From contig JAVIAB010000160.1 in assembly GCA_032433765.1 (NCBI GenBank), positions 33,302,702 to 33,366,701 on the forward strand: a DNA stretch of 64,000 nt, in the 5' to 3' direction. Positions 46,205 through 58,264 of this stretch are shown piece after piece. The notes under the pieces are model-generated. The model saw only the letters and a list, made by a program, of their open reading frames with translations. It did not search any database and was not told the DNA's origin. Positions within the stretch are counted from its first letter, which is position 1; every line of letters starts with the position of its first letter. This stretch comes from Megaustenia siamemsis. Lineage: Eukaryota; Mollusca; Gastropoda; Stylommatophora; Ariophantidae. The translations under genes were made by a program, and so were the position numbers.

Positions 46205-48160
46205 AGGATCTGGATAGCGGTGGTTCACCTATCCTGGAGCCAGTCATGAGCTGGGGTTCACCGATCCTGGAGCCAGTCATTAGCTGTGGTTCACCGATCC
46301 TGGCGCAAGTCATGAGCTGTGGTTCACCGATCCTGGAGCCAGTCATGAGCTGTGGTTCACCGATCCTGGAGCCAGTCATTAGCTGTGGTTCACCGATCCT
46401 GGCGCAAGTCATTAGCTGTGGTTCACCGATCCTGGAGTCAGTCATTGGCTGTTGTTCACCGATCCTGGAGCCAGTCATTAGCTGTGGTTCACCGATCCTG
46501 GCGCAAGTCATTAGCTGTGGTTCACCGATCCTGGAGCCAGTCATTAGCTGTGGTTCACCGATCCTGGCGCAAGTCATTAGCTGTGGTTCCTCGATCCTGG
46601 AGCCAGTCATTAGCTGTGGTTCACCGATCCTGGAGCCAGTCATTAGCTGTGGTTCCTCGATCCTGGAGCCAGTCATTAGCTGTGGTTCACCGATCCTGGA
46701 GCCAGTCATTAGCTGTGGTTCACCGATCCTGGATCAAATCATTAGCTGTGGTTCACCGATCCTTGAGCCAGTCATGAGCTGTGGTTCACCGATCCTGGAG
46801 CCAGTCATGAGCTGTGGTTCACCGATCCTGGAGCCAGTCATGAGCTGTGGTTCACCGATCCTGGAGTTAGTCATTAGCTGTGGTTCACCGATCCTGGCGC
46901 AAGTCATTAGCTGTGGTTCACTGATCCTAGAGCAAGTCATTAGCTGTGGTTCACCGATCCTGGAGCCAGTCATGAGCTGTGGTTCACCGATCCTGGAGTT
47001 AGTCATTAGCTGTGGTTCACCGATCCTGGCGCAAGTCATTAGCTGTGGTTCACTGATCCTAGAGCAAGTCATTAGCTGTGGTTCACCGATCCTGGCGCAA
47101 GTCATTAGCTGTGGTTCACCGATCCTAGAGCAAGTCATTAGCTGTGGTTCACCGATCCTAGAGCAAGTCATTAGCTGTGGTTCACCGATCCTGGAGTCAG
47201 TCATTAGCTGTGGTTCACCGATCCTAGAGCAAGTCATTAGCTGTGGTTCACCGATCCTGGCGCAAGTCATTAGCTGTGGTTCACCGATCCTAGAGCAAGT
47301 CATTAGCTGTGGTTCACCGATCCTGGCGCAAGTCATTAGCTGTGGTTCACCGATCCTAGAGCAAGTCATTAGCTGTGGTTCACCGATCCTAGAGCAAGTC
47401 ATTAGCTGTGGTTCACCGATCCTGGCGCAAGTCATTAGCTGTGGTTCACCGATCCTAGAGCAAGTCATTAGCTGTGGTTCACCGATCCTAGAGCAAGTCA
47501 TTAGCTGTGGTTCACCGATCCTGGAGCAAGTCATTAGCTGTGGTTCACCGATCCTAGAGCAAGTCATTAGCTGTGGTTCACCGATCCTAGAGCAAGTCAT
47601 TAGCTGTGGTTCACCGATCCTAGAGCAAGTCATTAGCTGTGGTTCACCGATCCTGGCGCAAGTCATTAGCTGTGGTTCACCGATCCTAGAGCAAGTCATT
47701 AGCTGTGGTTCACCGATCCTGGCGCAAGTCATTAGCTGTGGTTCACCGATCCTAGAGCAAGTCATTAGCTGTGGTTCACCGATCCTAGAGCAAGTCATTA
47801 GCTGTGGTTCACCGATCCTAGAGCAAGTCATTAGCTGTGGTTCACCGATCCTGGAGCAAGTCATTAGCTGTGGTTCACCGATCCTAGAGCAAGTCATTAG
47901 CTGTGGTTCACCGATCCTGGAGCAAGTCATTAGCTGTGGTTCACCGATCCTAGAGCAAGTCATTAGCTGTGGTTCACCGATCCTGGAGCAAGTCATTAGC
48001 TGTGGTTCACCGATCCTGGAGTCAGTCATTAGCTGTGGTTCACCGATCCTAGAGCAAGTCATTAGCTGTGGTTCACCGATCCTGGAGTCAGTCATTAGCT
48101 GTGGTTCACCGATCCTGGAGTCAGTCATTAGCTGTGGTTCACCGACATCTGTCAGCCATG
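46205..48160. repeat. 33-bp minisatellite, ~59 copies, open on both strands
   Basis: The unit is agctgtggttcaccgatcct followed by ggagccagtcatt, with variants gagcaagtc, gcgcaagtc, gagtcagtc and gagttagtc. It encodes an 11-residue repeat: SCGSPILEQVI on plus, in a 661-codon open frame, and RIGEPQLMTCS on minus (464 and 245 codons). Variation falls at a few fixed positions and is mostly amino-acid-changing on plus, with no excess of silent change. No introns, domain or conserved flank support a protein. A single related unit exists at 23998-24035. Confidence 0.93.
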
Positions 48161-48310
48161 TTGCTGAACGTCGTCTTATCCCCCCTCCTCCTCTTGGAAC
48201 ATATTGTGACCACAGAAAAAAAAAAAACTAAAGGAAGAAAAGATACTTTACAGTTTAGGAGAACGACTTTGCAGGAAGCCACCAGCAGAATTGACAAACA
48301 GTTGTAGTGA
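48161..48310 (+). mobile_element. Possible LINE tail scrap after the 33-bp array
   Basis: Plus-strand aggaagaaaagatactttac, aggagaacgactttgcagg and agaattgacaaac resemble the KQREKI...LRRTL-type LINE tail and the 9440-9470 scrap. With the LINE-like phrase at 45915 it suggests the array expanded inside a LINE tail. Confidence 0.4.
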
Positions 48311-48695
48311 ATGAAAGTAATGGGGGTACATTATCGTCTTAGCCATTAGACAGAGTACTTGATGGCTATCTGAAAGCGCCAGTTACATAGATGCGGTATG
48401 TGTTGTTTTGGTGATACGGCGAATGTAGCTTCAATTGTAGTTTGACGCATGCTTGTCCCCCCAACTGATACAGGAGTGAGTCTCACAATGTTGGGAAGGA
48501 GCAATAACATCGAGGAAGTGTATATATAGCCCTTTTCGTTTTGTCAGACGGTCTAGTGGAGGCTATTGTGTATTTTTTTGAGGTTTTGTCTCTGTCGAAC
48601 AGCTTCTCTCGTGGCTAATTCTACCAATGTTTGACAAACACACACGGCCTCAGAATGAATAAGTCAGGCCCGCTGATCCACAGGGTTTTCCATCC
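48311..48695. other. Intergenic stretch, nothing recognised
   Basis: No gene or repeat family found. Confidence 0.4.
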
Positions 48696-48699
48696 TTTT

Positions 48700-50110
48700 T
48701 CATGAGTCTTTTCGCCTCTAAGTTTTGCCTTAGCACAGTCTCAAATGATGCTATACTGTTCTATATACATGCTCTCCATGATGTGCGATTACTTGCCAGA
48801 TGTTCCCAGTCATTTTCACATAAGGAGAAGTCTTTCAGAGATGATTTGCAGATATCTCTATATCGTAGTTTAGGTCTGCGGATTTGTCTTTTTCCGTGTA
48901 TTAGTTCACCATATAGTATTTGCCTAGCAATGCGCTTTTCTTCCATTTGTTGGACATACCCCAGCCATCTTAGTCTTCGACTTCTGAGCATCAACATGAT
49001 TGTTGGGGTCTTAGCACGTAGCAGGATAGTTAAGTTGGTGGTTTTGTCCTGCCATTTGATGTGCATTATTCTACGGAGACATCGCATGTGGAAGACATTT
49101 AGTCTTTTTTCCTGGTTTGAGTATGTTGTCCAGGCTTCAGATCCATATAATAGTGTGCTAAGCACACATGTTTGATATATTAAGAGTTTAGTCTTCAGTG
49201 TTAGTTTCGTGTTGTTCCAGGCCCTTTCTGTGAATTTGCCGACGGTCGTAGCTGCCATACCAATTCGACTGTTTATTTCTTCATCAAGAGAGATGGTTTG
49301 CGTAATTGTGGATCCAAGACATGTAAATTTCTGAACTGATTCTAGTGGACAATCTTTTAGAGTAATTAATATAGGTTTTATGTCGTCTTGACTTAGTATT
49401 ACTGTCTTCTGAGCATTAATTGACAGTAAAAAAAAAGGTCACATGCTTTGTCCAGGTTGTTGATCAGCGATTGTAGGGTGGCTTCATTATGAGCGACTAG
49501 GGCTGCATCGTCAGCAAATAAAAATTCTTTTAGTATGGCAACATTTATTTTAATTTTTGCTCTTAGTCGTGCTAAGTTGAACAGTGAGCCATCTGATCTT
49601 GTGCGAATGTAAATATCTCCTGAGCTGTTTTCGAAGGTGTAATTTAGGAGGGCAACAAAAATTATACCAAAAAGATGGGGGCGAGGACACATCCCTGTTT
49701 CACTCTGTTGTTGACTTTGAAACTCTCTGATGAACTCCCATCGAATTAGATTTTACCATTCATGTCTTCATGGATGGACTTAATCAGCTTAAGTAATTTA
49801 GGTGGGCAGTCTATTCTTTCTAACACCCTGTAGAGCCCATCTCTGTTTACTGAGTCGAAGGCCTTTGTTAGATCCACAAAGGCAATATAGAGCAGCATAT
49901 TTTGTTCTTGACATTTTACCTGCAGTTGTCTAAGTGTGAAAATCATGTCTATGGTTGATCGCCCGGCTCTGAAGCTACATTGAGACTCTGGAAGAACACG
50001 TTCTGCAAGTCTATGCAGGCGTTTTAGTATGACTCTAGCAAAAGCCTTGCCAGCTGTGCTAAGGAGAGAAATGCCTCTGTAATTATTGCAATATACTGAG
50101 GAAGAGTAAC
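48700..50110 (-). mobile_element. LINE-E, reverse transcriptase domain and C-terminus
   Basis: The most complete LINE in the window. Minus-strand blocks in order: CNNYRGISLLSTAGKAFARV (from 50095), ESQCSFRAGRSTIDMIF, YIAFVDLTKAFDSVNRDGLY (RT motif A with catalytic Asp), NNRVKQGCVLAP-like, KEFLFADDAALVAHNEATL (motif with the DD pair), then LLYGSEAWTTYSNQEKRLN, RRIMHIKWQDKTTNL and RRPKLRYRDICKSSL. Stops and shifts (for example at 49746) break it. No endonuclease domain is present, so it is 5'-truncated. Jockey/RTE-like by motif wording. Confidence 0.9.
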
Positions 50111-51300
50111 GACTTTCTAGATGCTGCGACTTAGAACGGTGGGGTTTTACATTTCCCTTCCCTAGGACAAGACGTATGTCACGGGGCGTTTCTTAACATT
50201 GATGACTGTATATGTTCATAACTAATCCATTCTGTAGATTTTAATTTACTTTTAAATTGATCAAAATGTTCTAGTGGTCTTTCTATTCGATTCTATTTTC
50301 CCACACATCATCACCATTTGTTTGCGTGTTCTTTGCAGAACGTTGCATTCACCACATCCCGGTTCAAAAAAATCTCTGCCTCTAGCCAGATCTTCCACTT
50401 CTTCTGTTGTCAAGTTCAAGGTCTACAGGATATCCTGAAACCAACTTGTTCTTGTCTGTCATTGTCTCGTCTTCCATGAACCATGCCTTCCATTATTGTT
50501 TTTTTTCAACCGTCTGTGTCTTTTGACGTGGCTTAAGTATTTTAATTTCCTATGTAAGATGTTTAAAAGACAGCTCCCTTCAACCTTCCACCTCGTATAT
50601 AATTAGCCTGTGACGGGAGCATATTCTCATTGGTCCGCTTCGAGCGTGCCATTAATACTATTACATTTGTTGTTTTATATAAACGGATTTGAAGTAGAGA
50701 ACCTACAGGAAACATAGATATCGTTGCTTTTTTTGCCACCTGCCAAGGGATGCCGCGGACCTTGGTGTCTATCAGGAGTGATGCGATATTGATTCTGCCA
50801 ATCAGTAAACGAATTGATTTGTTCATTAAGATTTCTTTTCTGTAATGTTTCTGAATCCAGCTTGGTGCCCAAGCGTAACATACGAATTGACAGCAATTAA
50901 ATTAATTGAACCATTATGTAGACAGTTGGTTTGAGGGTTGGCGAACTAAAACTAACCAAAACCTTACTCCACGCCGTAACAGTCCCTGGTATAGGAAACT
51001 CAGCGTGACCAACGAGTAGAGGTCGAAGAGGAAACGTAATCCCGGTTTTAAAAAAAAATTCCACATGGAAAGTCTGATTTTCATAGCCGAAAGGCGCAAA
51101 AATAGCTAAACCACGACACTTATCGTTCTTATCTGAGCGAATAAAAATGGCTGCTCCTCGTCATATTAAAGGTTTGCTATATAGTAGGAAAATATAATAC
51201 TTACCTTCTTGCAGAGCTTGGCGAAACCTTTCTAATTAATAAGCAAAAATAAAAAGGTATGGCCTAAGTGGAGAACAAAATAAAACAGAGATGAAGGCAA
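50111..51300. other. Intergenic stretch, no gene recognised
   Basis: 50330-50480 has a LINE-tail flavour on minus (cacatcccggttc, ctggtctgtcattgtctcg) but could not be aligned. Two overlapping open frames at 50563-50896 have no family resemblance. Confidence 0.4.
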
Positions 51301-51307
51301 ACAATTA

Positions 51308-51462
51308 AGATCATCATCATCAAGTACTGTGCCTGCTGGCGTAGGTGATCATGTCTCTCCACAACTTTCGATCTCAACAGATATTTATCATTTCTGTTGT
51401 TGACCTTCTGCCAATCCATTCTCTTAAGTTGTCTGGTATCTTTTCTCTTTGCTATATAAGGC
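51308..51462 (-). mobile_element. LINE-G 3' end
   Basis: Minus-strand reading REKIPDNLRE, GRRSTTEMIN and RKLWRDMITYASRH, with catcatcatc tail on plus. It is 5'-truncated to about 150 bp. Confidence 0.85.
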
Positions 51463-52475
51463 TATATTAGAGTTAAACACACACACACACATACACGCAA
51501 GCGCATGCACCAACACACAGAATAGTGATCACCACCGTTGTCTGACCTCAGCTGGTTTCCAAGCTCCATCAAAGTTGTCATTTTTCATTATCTTATTTTC
51601 ACTTATCCACCTTCTCCCTTTTCTCATCTCTCATGTTGAAAACGGATGTGTCGGGCCGAAAGTTGCAGATTTCGCGGCGTTGCTGTAAACTAGCGGCACA
51701 ACACATCCATACCCACTTAACGGGTGAACGCTCAGAATGAGTCAATGCCTACCAATTTTGCTTCTCTTATAATTTTTTTTCTAGGTCTTCCTCTTTTTCT
51801 ATATACTAATGTTTTCAACAGAAGCTTATTGTGGAATTCTCTTGTTGTCTCTTCTCAACACATGTCCGACATATGCCCATCTTCTCTTCCTAATGGTAGA
51901 TAAGATTGTTGGTTGCATGGCCATTTCTATTTTCTCTAGATTAGTCTCCATTTCATTGCATTGTACACAGCTGCATGGTTTAATATTGTCAACCCTTTCT
52001 TCGTGCTAGGTATCAAACCATAGATATAGTTTCTGTCTATATTAATGTGTATTTTTTGTGTTTGGAGAACGGTTTATGAAATCTGGGAACATTTACACGC
52101 ACACCTCATTGCCAGGTTTGAAACTAAATAACCTACGACTTAGGGCTAAACAATCCGAGGAGCCCCCCCCCCAAAAAAAAAAAAAAAAAAATTTGTCAGA
52201 ATGTGCTTTTGGCTCTTTTTGGGACTACACCTTTTTTAAAAAAAAAAAAATGTTAAAGCTTCTTCTCTTAATTTTTTTTAACGGAGGGGAATATACTGGA
52301 GGAAGGGGGGGGGGGGGGGGGTAGAATGCTTCAAAGTTTAATTTAGTATGAGGCCTCACCAAGTCTCAATCCGGCCATGGGAACAAGTGGACAACAGTTT
52401 TGCATGGTAGCGGCCCCTTTGAGCTTATGTCATTTCTATTCACATCTAGGTGATACTACCAATAACCACTATTAC
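51463..52475. other. Intergenic stretch with homopolymer runs
   Basis: It contains a (CA)n run at 51478-51492, C and A runs at 52163-52190, A runs at 52240 and a G run at 52302-52321. Bases 51770-51960 have a LINE-tail character on the minus strand, not assignable. No gene. Confidence 0.4.
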
Positions 52476-52478
52476 TAG

Positions 52479-52680
52479 ACGGCGGACTCGGTAGCCTAAT
52501 TGGGAAAACCACACCACTAGCTACAGACGTTCGGACAACCCGTGTTTGATTCCCGTTGGAAGCAGTGTGAATTTTAATCCAGGCTTGAAAAAAAAAAAAA
52601 ACCGCGGTCGACCCAGCCGCTGGCAGAAATGAGTGAAAACTCGCGTGAAGCCGATTCAAGTCTCGTACTTTACTTTTACA
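52479..52680 (+). repeat. SINE-3
   Basis: Head ggcggactcggtagcctaat, B box gtgtttgattccc, body gacccagccgctggcagaaa and end gattcaagtctcgtacttta. It lacks the internal block present in the 32515 copy. Confidence 0.8.
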
Positions 52681-52689
52681 TTTACTATT

Positions 52690-53097
52690 CTTCTTCTTCT
52701 TTTACCTTTTTAGTTCCCAGTGGAGCATATGTCTTCAACAAACACTTTCCAAGTCGTTCTGTTTTTTGCCAATCTTTTAAAGATCATTCCATGTCTTCCC
52801 CATTATCTTCATCTCTGTTTCTATCTGTCTTCTCCAAGAATTCCTCGGTCTACCTCTTTGTCTTTTCCACTGGGGATTCCAAAAAAGGGTCTGTTGTGTA
52901 ATACTCTCAGTTGGCTTTCGTAGTGTGTGTCCTATCCAGCGCCATCGTCTTCGCTGTATATCTTTATCCACTGGTATTTGACTGGTACATTTCCATAATT
53001 CTATGTTAGTGGTTTTGTCCTGCCATTTCCATCCTTTTATTCTGCATAAGCATCCATTAATGAAAGTCTGTATCTTCGTGATTGTCAATTTTAACAT
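52690..53097 (-). mobile_element. LINE-C 3' end, second copy
   Basis: Minus-strand LKLTITKIQTFINGCLCRI, WQDKTTNIELWKCTS, RRRWRWIGHTLRK and RGRPRNSWRRQIETEM, then the end matching WKVFVEDLC. GAAGAAGAAG tail. It is about as long as the copy at 22540-23030 and very similar. Confidence 0.88.
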
Positions 53098-53357
53098 TTA
53101 CTATTACATGACGCAAATCTTACGTTTCCAGACAGTTATATAATAGACAAAGGAGGAACAGAGAATGATACCAAAATAAAGATTTATACAAATTCAAAAA
53201 TAGCCTTCGTTGTACTAGGAAACGTATGGAAATCCAAAGAAATAAGGTTGAATACAAACAATGAAAATGTTCAACCCCAATGTTAAGTAAGCCTTATTTT
53301 ATAGTCGTGGAACAAGAAGAACGCCAAAAATGACAATCGCGAAGATACAGACCTTTA
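53098..53357. other. Intergenic gap between LINE copies
   Basis: No feature recognised. Confidence 0.4.
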
Positions 53358-54015
53358 TTAATGGGTGAATGAAGTTGCGAAGTAGCTCCTCTTTAGTCGC
53401 ACAATTCCGGAACAAGTTATTCTTTGGTGCATGGGGTGGCTAAGGAGCCATCTATATTTCTCCGCTTGTTGCAATACTTTAGTGACCCGTCTGTTATCCA
53501 AGGGTTGTAAACCTGTTACTGTTTCTAGAGTCTTGATAGGTGTAGATTTCATAGCACCAGTGATGATACGGGCAGCTTGGTTCTGTGTTCTGTTAATTTT
53601 GCTAAGGTGTGATTTGGAAACCATAGCCCAGGCTATGACTCCATACTCTAAAACTGGTCTGACTCTTCCTACGTATAGTCTTTTCAAAATATTGCTGTCT
53701 GCCCCCCCCCCCCCCCCCCCCAATCCGTTCCTGCCATTTCTTCATAATATTTGTTCGTTTTCATGCTTTTTTCCTTGCTTTGTCTGTCTGATTTTTCCAA
53801 GTCATTCTGCGATTCATGGTGACGCCAAGATATGTTGGGTTTTGGTCAATAGGGAGCGTATGGCCTTTTATCTTCAAGTTTGCAGAGAGTGTGTTTCTTG
53901 ATAGGCTGAAAATTGTATATGTAGTTTTTTTTTCGTTCATTGGTAAGAACCAGGTGTTCGTCCATTTTTCAAATTCACCTAGGGCATCTTGCATCCTGGG
54001 TCCAGCCACCGACAT
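53358..54015 (-). mobile_element. LINE-D, jockey/CR1-like RT C-terminal region
   Basis: Minus-strand reading from 54015: QDALGEFEKWTNTWFLPMN, KGHTLPIDQNPTYLGVTMN and RRMTWKNQTDKARKK, then past a run of 19 G (C on plus, 53702-53720), LKRLYVGRVRPVLEYGVIAW, TQNQAARIITGAMKSTPIK and LETVTGLQPLDNRR. This is the post-catalytic region of jockey/I-type LINEs, which in I-type elements precedes an RNase H domain. The G run joins the two frames and may be a local expansion or an assembly error. Confidence 0.85.
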
Positions 54016-54029
54016 ACGTGTTTATTTAA

Positions 54030-54945
54030 GACCTATGGTTCACAGTGAGCTGAAAGTGTTTATTCGGGATCTATGCTCCACGTGGATCTGATAGTGTTTG
54101 TTGGGGCCATATGCTCCACAGAGAGTTGAAAGTGTTTATTTAAGACCTATGGTTCCCTGGGAGCTGATAGTGATTTTTTTCGGGACCTATAGTCCACATA
54201 GAGATGAAAGTGTTTGTTAACGATCTATGCTCTACAGGGATCTGATAGTGTTTGTTGGGGCCATATGCTCCACAGAGAGATGAAAGTGTTTATTTAAGAC
54301 CTATGGTTCACAGGGAGCTCAAAGTGTTTGTTAAAGATCTATGCTCTACAGGGAGGTGAAAGTATTTATCTAAGACCTATGGTTCACAGGGAACTAAAAG
54401 TGTTTTTTTCGGGACCTATGGTTCATAGGGAGCTGAAAGTGTTTGTTCGGGACCTAAGCTTCACAGAAAGCTGAAAGTGTTTATTTAAGACATATATTCC
54501 ATAGGGAGCTGAAAATATTTATTTAAGATCTGTGGTTCACAGGAAGTTGAAAGTGTTTGTTCGGGACCTATGCTTCTCAGGGAGCTGAAAGTGTTTTTTT
54601 AGACCTATGGTTCACAGGGAGCTGAAAGTATTTGTTGAAGACCTATGCTCCACACGGAGCTGAAAGTGTTTTTTTCGGACATATGGTTCACAGGGAGCTG
54701 AAAGTGTTTTTTTGGGACCTATGTTTCACAGGGAACTGAAAGTGTTTATTTAAGACCTATTCTCCACGGGGAGCTGAAAGTGTTTATTTAATACCTATGG
54801 TTCACAGGGAGTTGAAAGTGTTTTTTTTCGGGACCTATAGTTCATATGGAGCTGAAAGTGTTTGTTCGGGACCTATGCTTCACATGGAGCAGAAAGTGTG
54901 TGGTATGGACCTATGCTCCACAAGGAGCTGAAAGGAAGAAGATCA
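54030..54945 (+). repeat. ~38-bp minisatellite derived from a LINE-C 3' end
   Basis: About 23 imperfect units of gagctgaaagtgtttgttc and gggacctatgctccacagg. The unit matches the last coding stretch of LINE-C (gaaagtgtttgttgaagacc, tatgctccactgggagct, reading KVFVEDLCSTGS). The strand is opposite to the nearby LINE-C copy, so the array grew from an independent copy. Confidence 0.9.
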
Positions 54946-54975
54946 ACCACTATTTGTTTTGTCACCAGTCAACAT

Positions 54976-54976
54976 A

Positions 54977-55050
<74 letters not shown>

Positions 55051-55066
55051 GTATATATATATATAC
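54976..55066. repeat. (TA)n microsatellite
   Basis: A pure (AT)n core of about 70 bp, followed by a short interrupted stretch. Confidence 0.93.
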
Positions 55067-55900
55067 ATATGTACAAAGTCATATATGTATGGAACTTTGC
55101 ACAGTGAACAAACAACAATCCATAAACATTTATATGTTGAACTGCATGATAAACTGTCAGGGTGATATAAGCCCAAATGGTTCCAGATCATTTAATTTGG
55201 TCGTTTATTGTCAAATCGAATTACGCTGTGCTTTGCTGGTCATTACAGCTGTCTTCAGTGCACGCTTGGGATCAATAACAATTCAATGATATTATCATTT
55301 TTTGCTTTCGTTTTAAAGCCAAAAGTTGATTACAGAATTATCCCATATATGTAGTCTGACAATGGAAAAAGGGGAGGGGGGCGTGGGTTGGGTGAACTAC
55401 TGACGGACTAGGAATAAAGATCGCATGTCCACCTGTTCTAGTTGTTAGTTTCTATATGAGTCTTTACTTAACCCCCCCCCCCCAAAAAAAAAAAAAAAGA
55501 CACACACACACAATATATATATATATATATATACTTAATCTGATTTACAAATGGGTAATTTATCCTTTGAATCACATAACTGCCAAAATAAAACCGTTGA
55601 TTAGATTGTTAATCACATTAAAGATAACCAACATTGCCTCCTGCCCAAGCGAATAGCGGCATTTTATTGTTTATACAGCTTTTAGTTTTTAAACACGCGC
55701 TTGTCTCCTAAAAGCTTTTTTTGGAAATTGAATGATATTTAGTTAACTGTTACCATCGAGTGCTGGTACTTATGACGCTGGTACTTAGGACGCTGGTATT
55801 AAATGTTTTTTAAAAATAATTTATGTTGTCTTGGTCCAGTTTTACATACTATATTGTAGCTGGAACTCAGTTTCTTTTTTTTTTTCTTTTATAATATTGT
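55067..55900. other. Intergenic stretch, no gene recognised
   Basis: C and A homopolymers at 55472-55498, then (CA)n and (TA)n. Otherwise unassigned. Confidence 0.4.
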
Positions 55901-55904
55901 CTAG

Positions 55905-56165
55905 GATCTCGATACTATTATGAAGAAACAATCACGTGTTTTTAGCCCTGTATTGAGAAGGGAACAGCTGGAATATATTGTGACAAGTGAGAACATTGAG
56001 GGACGTAGAGCTAGAGGGAAGCCAAGAGAAAAGATAACAGACAGCTTAAGAGAATTGTTTGGCAGAAGATTAACAACATAAATGATAAATACCTGTCGAG
56101 TTCGAGAGTTGTGGAGATACATGATCACCTACGCCAGCAGGCATGGTATTGAATGGTGATAATAG
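55905..56165 (+). mobile_element. LINE-G 3' end
   Basis: Plus-strand ggaacagctggaatatattg (EQLEYI), agggaagccaagagaaaag (GKPREK), acagcttaagagaattg (DSLREL), GRRLTT-type block and catgatcacctacgccagc (MITYAS) end. 5'-truncated, with one TAA in the STTEM block. Confidence 0.83.
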
Positions 56166-56224
56166 TGCTCCTGATGAATGCCATTGTTAGGGCCACAGGG
56201 TTGTAACTTGACGCATGTTCTGTT

Positions 56225-57315
56225 TACATTTGTATAAGTGCTTCGATGAGCATGCTAAGAAAAATGGTGGCGATCTCTGTACGCAGGTAGTGGGTTGAAT
56301 CATTATAGAAGTCAACCATACCTAGAGTCACCTTTGTCTACGCCCCTGGACATGCGAAAGTATGGGGAAATGAGAGAGCGGATAGTTTGGTTAGCTGTGC
56401 TCTCGACGAAGACGGTCGGCATCACTACCCTCCAAGATTCATAAAGGACCCAGGACTTTGACAACTGGGAGTCCACGTCACTCCTTCTTCTTCTTCTTCT
56501 GTCCTTCCTCTGCTGCCGTTGGCGTCGAGGGGAGAAACAATCTGCGATTCTTTGCTCTTCTGTTGGCCTCTTCTGATGTTATTCCTCCTAGTGACTCTAG
56601 TATTCCCTTTATTCATCTTTTTCTCGGTCTTCCATTTAATCTGACATTTTCGTAGCGTTTGTTTATGTCTCTTTGATTCATTGTTAGTTCTTTTTGTCTT
56701 GTTATGTGGCCGAACAAATTTATCTGTTGTTTCTTTATGTATTCGATGGCTGGTTCAATTTCGAGTTTCTTCCTCAGGTCAGTGTTTCTAACTCTGTCCC
56801 TTAAGCTGTTTCCTGTCATTCTTCTGACACATTTCATTTCGGCGGTCGTAATCTTTCTTATTGTTCTAGAGTCCAGCGTCCAATTCTGGCACAGATAGCA
56901 CAGAGTTGGTAGAAAAATTGATTTGTATATTGCCCTTTTTGGTTCCGTAGTTATTGCTTTGTTTTTCAATAGTGTTGATACTTGGCCTATAACTTGGCAT
57001 GCTTTGTTACACCTTATATATATCTCGGTCTTTTGGTTATTGTCTTGTGTTAACGTACTACCCAGATATTTAAAATTGTCTACTTGCTTCAAAGTTGTAT
57101 TATCTATTATGATGTTTAGTCACTCCTTCGGATGAAAGAAATGGGAGTTAGGGCACAGTCAGAAAAGAGACTTAGTGGGCGCATAACAAGACTCATCAAC
57201 TAACACATAATTGGAGTCATCAGTCACTGCGGGACTTGCTGAGCAGAGAATCTGAGCACCTGTGGGCATATTGAGCCTGAAATGATGATAGCCCACACAT
57301 AGCTCAATAACTCGA
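56225..57315 (+). mobile_element. RNase H-encoding LINE 3' fragment, copy 3, split by LINE-B
   Basis: Plus-strand parts at 56225-56481 (cttcgatgagcatgctaag, VYAPGHAKVWGNERAD) and 57119-57315 (ccttcggatgaaagaaatgg, SEHLW). LINE-B at 56482-57118 interrupts it. The 3' end reads agctcaataactcg, two copies of the aataactc-type tail seen once in copies 1 and 2. Possible target duplication tgt(t/g)tacatt with one mismatch. Confidence 0.82.
56482..57118 (-). mobile_element. LINE-B 3' half, nested, with target duplication
   Basis: The minus-strand 159-codon frame has KQVDNFKYLGSTLTQDNNQ, SIFLPTLCYLCQNWTL, TAEMKCVRRMTGNSLRDR, FGHITRQKELTMNQR and a GAA tail (ttcttcttc on plus). The target motif gtcactccttc stands on both sides (ending 56481, and 57119-57129). 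It is less damaged than the 38318 copy. Confidence 0.92.
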
Positions 57316-57377
57316 CTCACTAATGTTTGTGTACATTCCTTTATTACTAACATCTGCAAACACATATTTTATTTTGA

Positions 57378-57645
57378 GGTTGCCGGGTGGTCCAGACATT
57401 GACCTAAGGACATGAAGGACCCGAGTTCAAACACCACTAGAAGCTGTGACGATTTGTCAAAAATAGGAGAAATTAATCCGTGATTTATTTTAGTGACGTT
57501 ACTCTCCCCTGATCTCTTATGTAGTGAGATTCGATGTCTAGCCCTCTCGGATATCAAGAATAAATAGGAGGTCATGTGTGCACTCGCGCACGATAAAGAT
57601 CCCTTGTTAATTAAAAGCGAAAATTGAAATGATGATGTTCTCGAA
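57378..57645 (+). repeat. SINE-2 copy
   Basis: Head gccgggtggtccagacattg with B-box-like gagttcaaacacc; body tagtgagattcgatgtctag, ccctctcggatat and aggaggtcatgtgtgc; end attaaaagcgaaa. A single, unexpanded 31-bp segment. Confidence 0.78.
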
Positions 57646-58262
57646 GTTAGTGAAGCTAGCAATTAGGACAACTCGTGTATTTAAACAAATTGGCTTCACT
57701 TGCGGCTGGCTTTGAGAAGCTGGTTTAGGACAAACATCAAGGGCGATTCAATGTTATCTTATAAATATGCCAGTTGGCACAAAGAGGATTGGTTGATCGA
57801 TCTTAACTGTCAGAGAATGTCTGGCATTATTGATAGTAATGTTTTTATTGTTTTAAATTTTTTGCACGCTATTTGTTTGCATCAGACCTGTTAACATAAT
57901 GCATATTCTATTGATCTAGTTTATCAGCACGTAGCATTTAATCAGTACTGGTTTAAAAGTGATGACAAGGCAATTTGAAAATCATTGCCCCTTGACCTCA
58001 TTATCAATTCTTTAACTTTTGCATTATTTTGTTGGTTTGGTCAGAATTCTCTGACTTGCAGTTTGTTAAATTGCAGTTTGCAGCTCTAGTGCTAACGAAA
58101 AAGCCAGATGGGCTGAACATTTCCTTCCAGGATATTCTTAACCGCCAGCATCCCAGTCATCTGATGCAGTTTGAAACATATGCACCAACTTCACATCTAG
58201 ACATCAACATAAAAGAAATCACTATAACCGAAACTCATGGTGACAGTGAAACACATGGTTAA
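57646..58262. other. Intergenic stretch, nothing recognised
   Basis: Open frames at 57700-57894 and 58029-58262 show no domain. The second runs into the LINE that starts near 58265. Confidence 0.4.
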
Positions 58263-58264
58263 TA

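Noticed and set aside
53702..53720. Gly-rich start of the 121-codon frame as a real N-terminus
   Set aside because: It is a run of 19 G inside a LINE, linking two frames of the same RT region.
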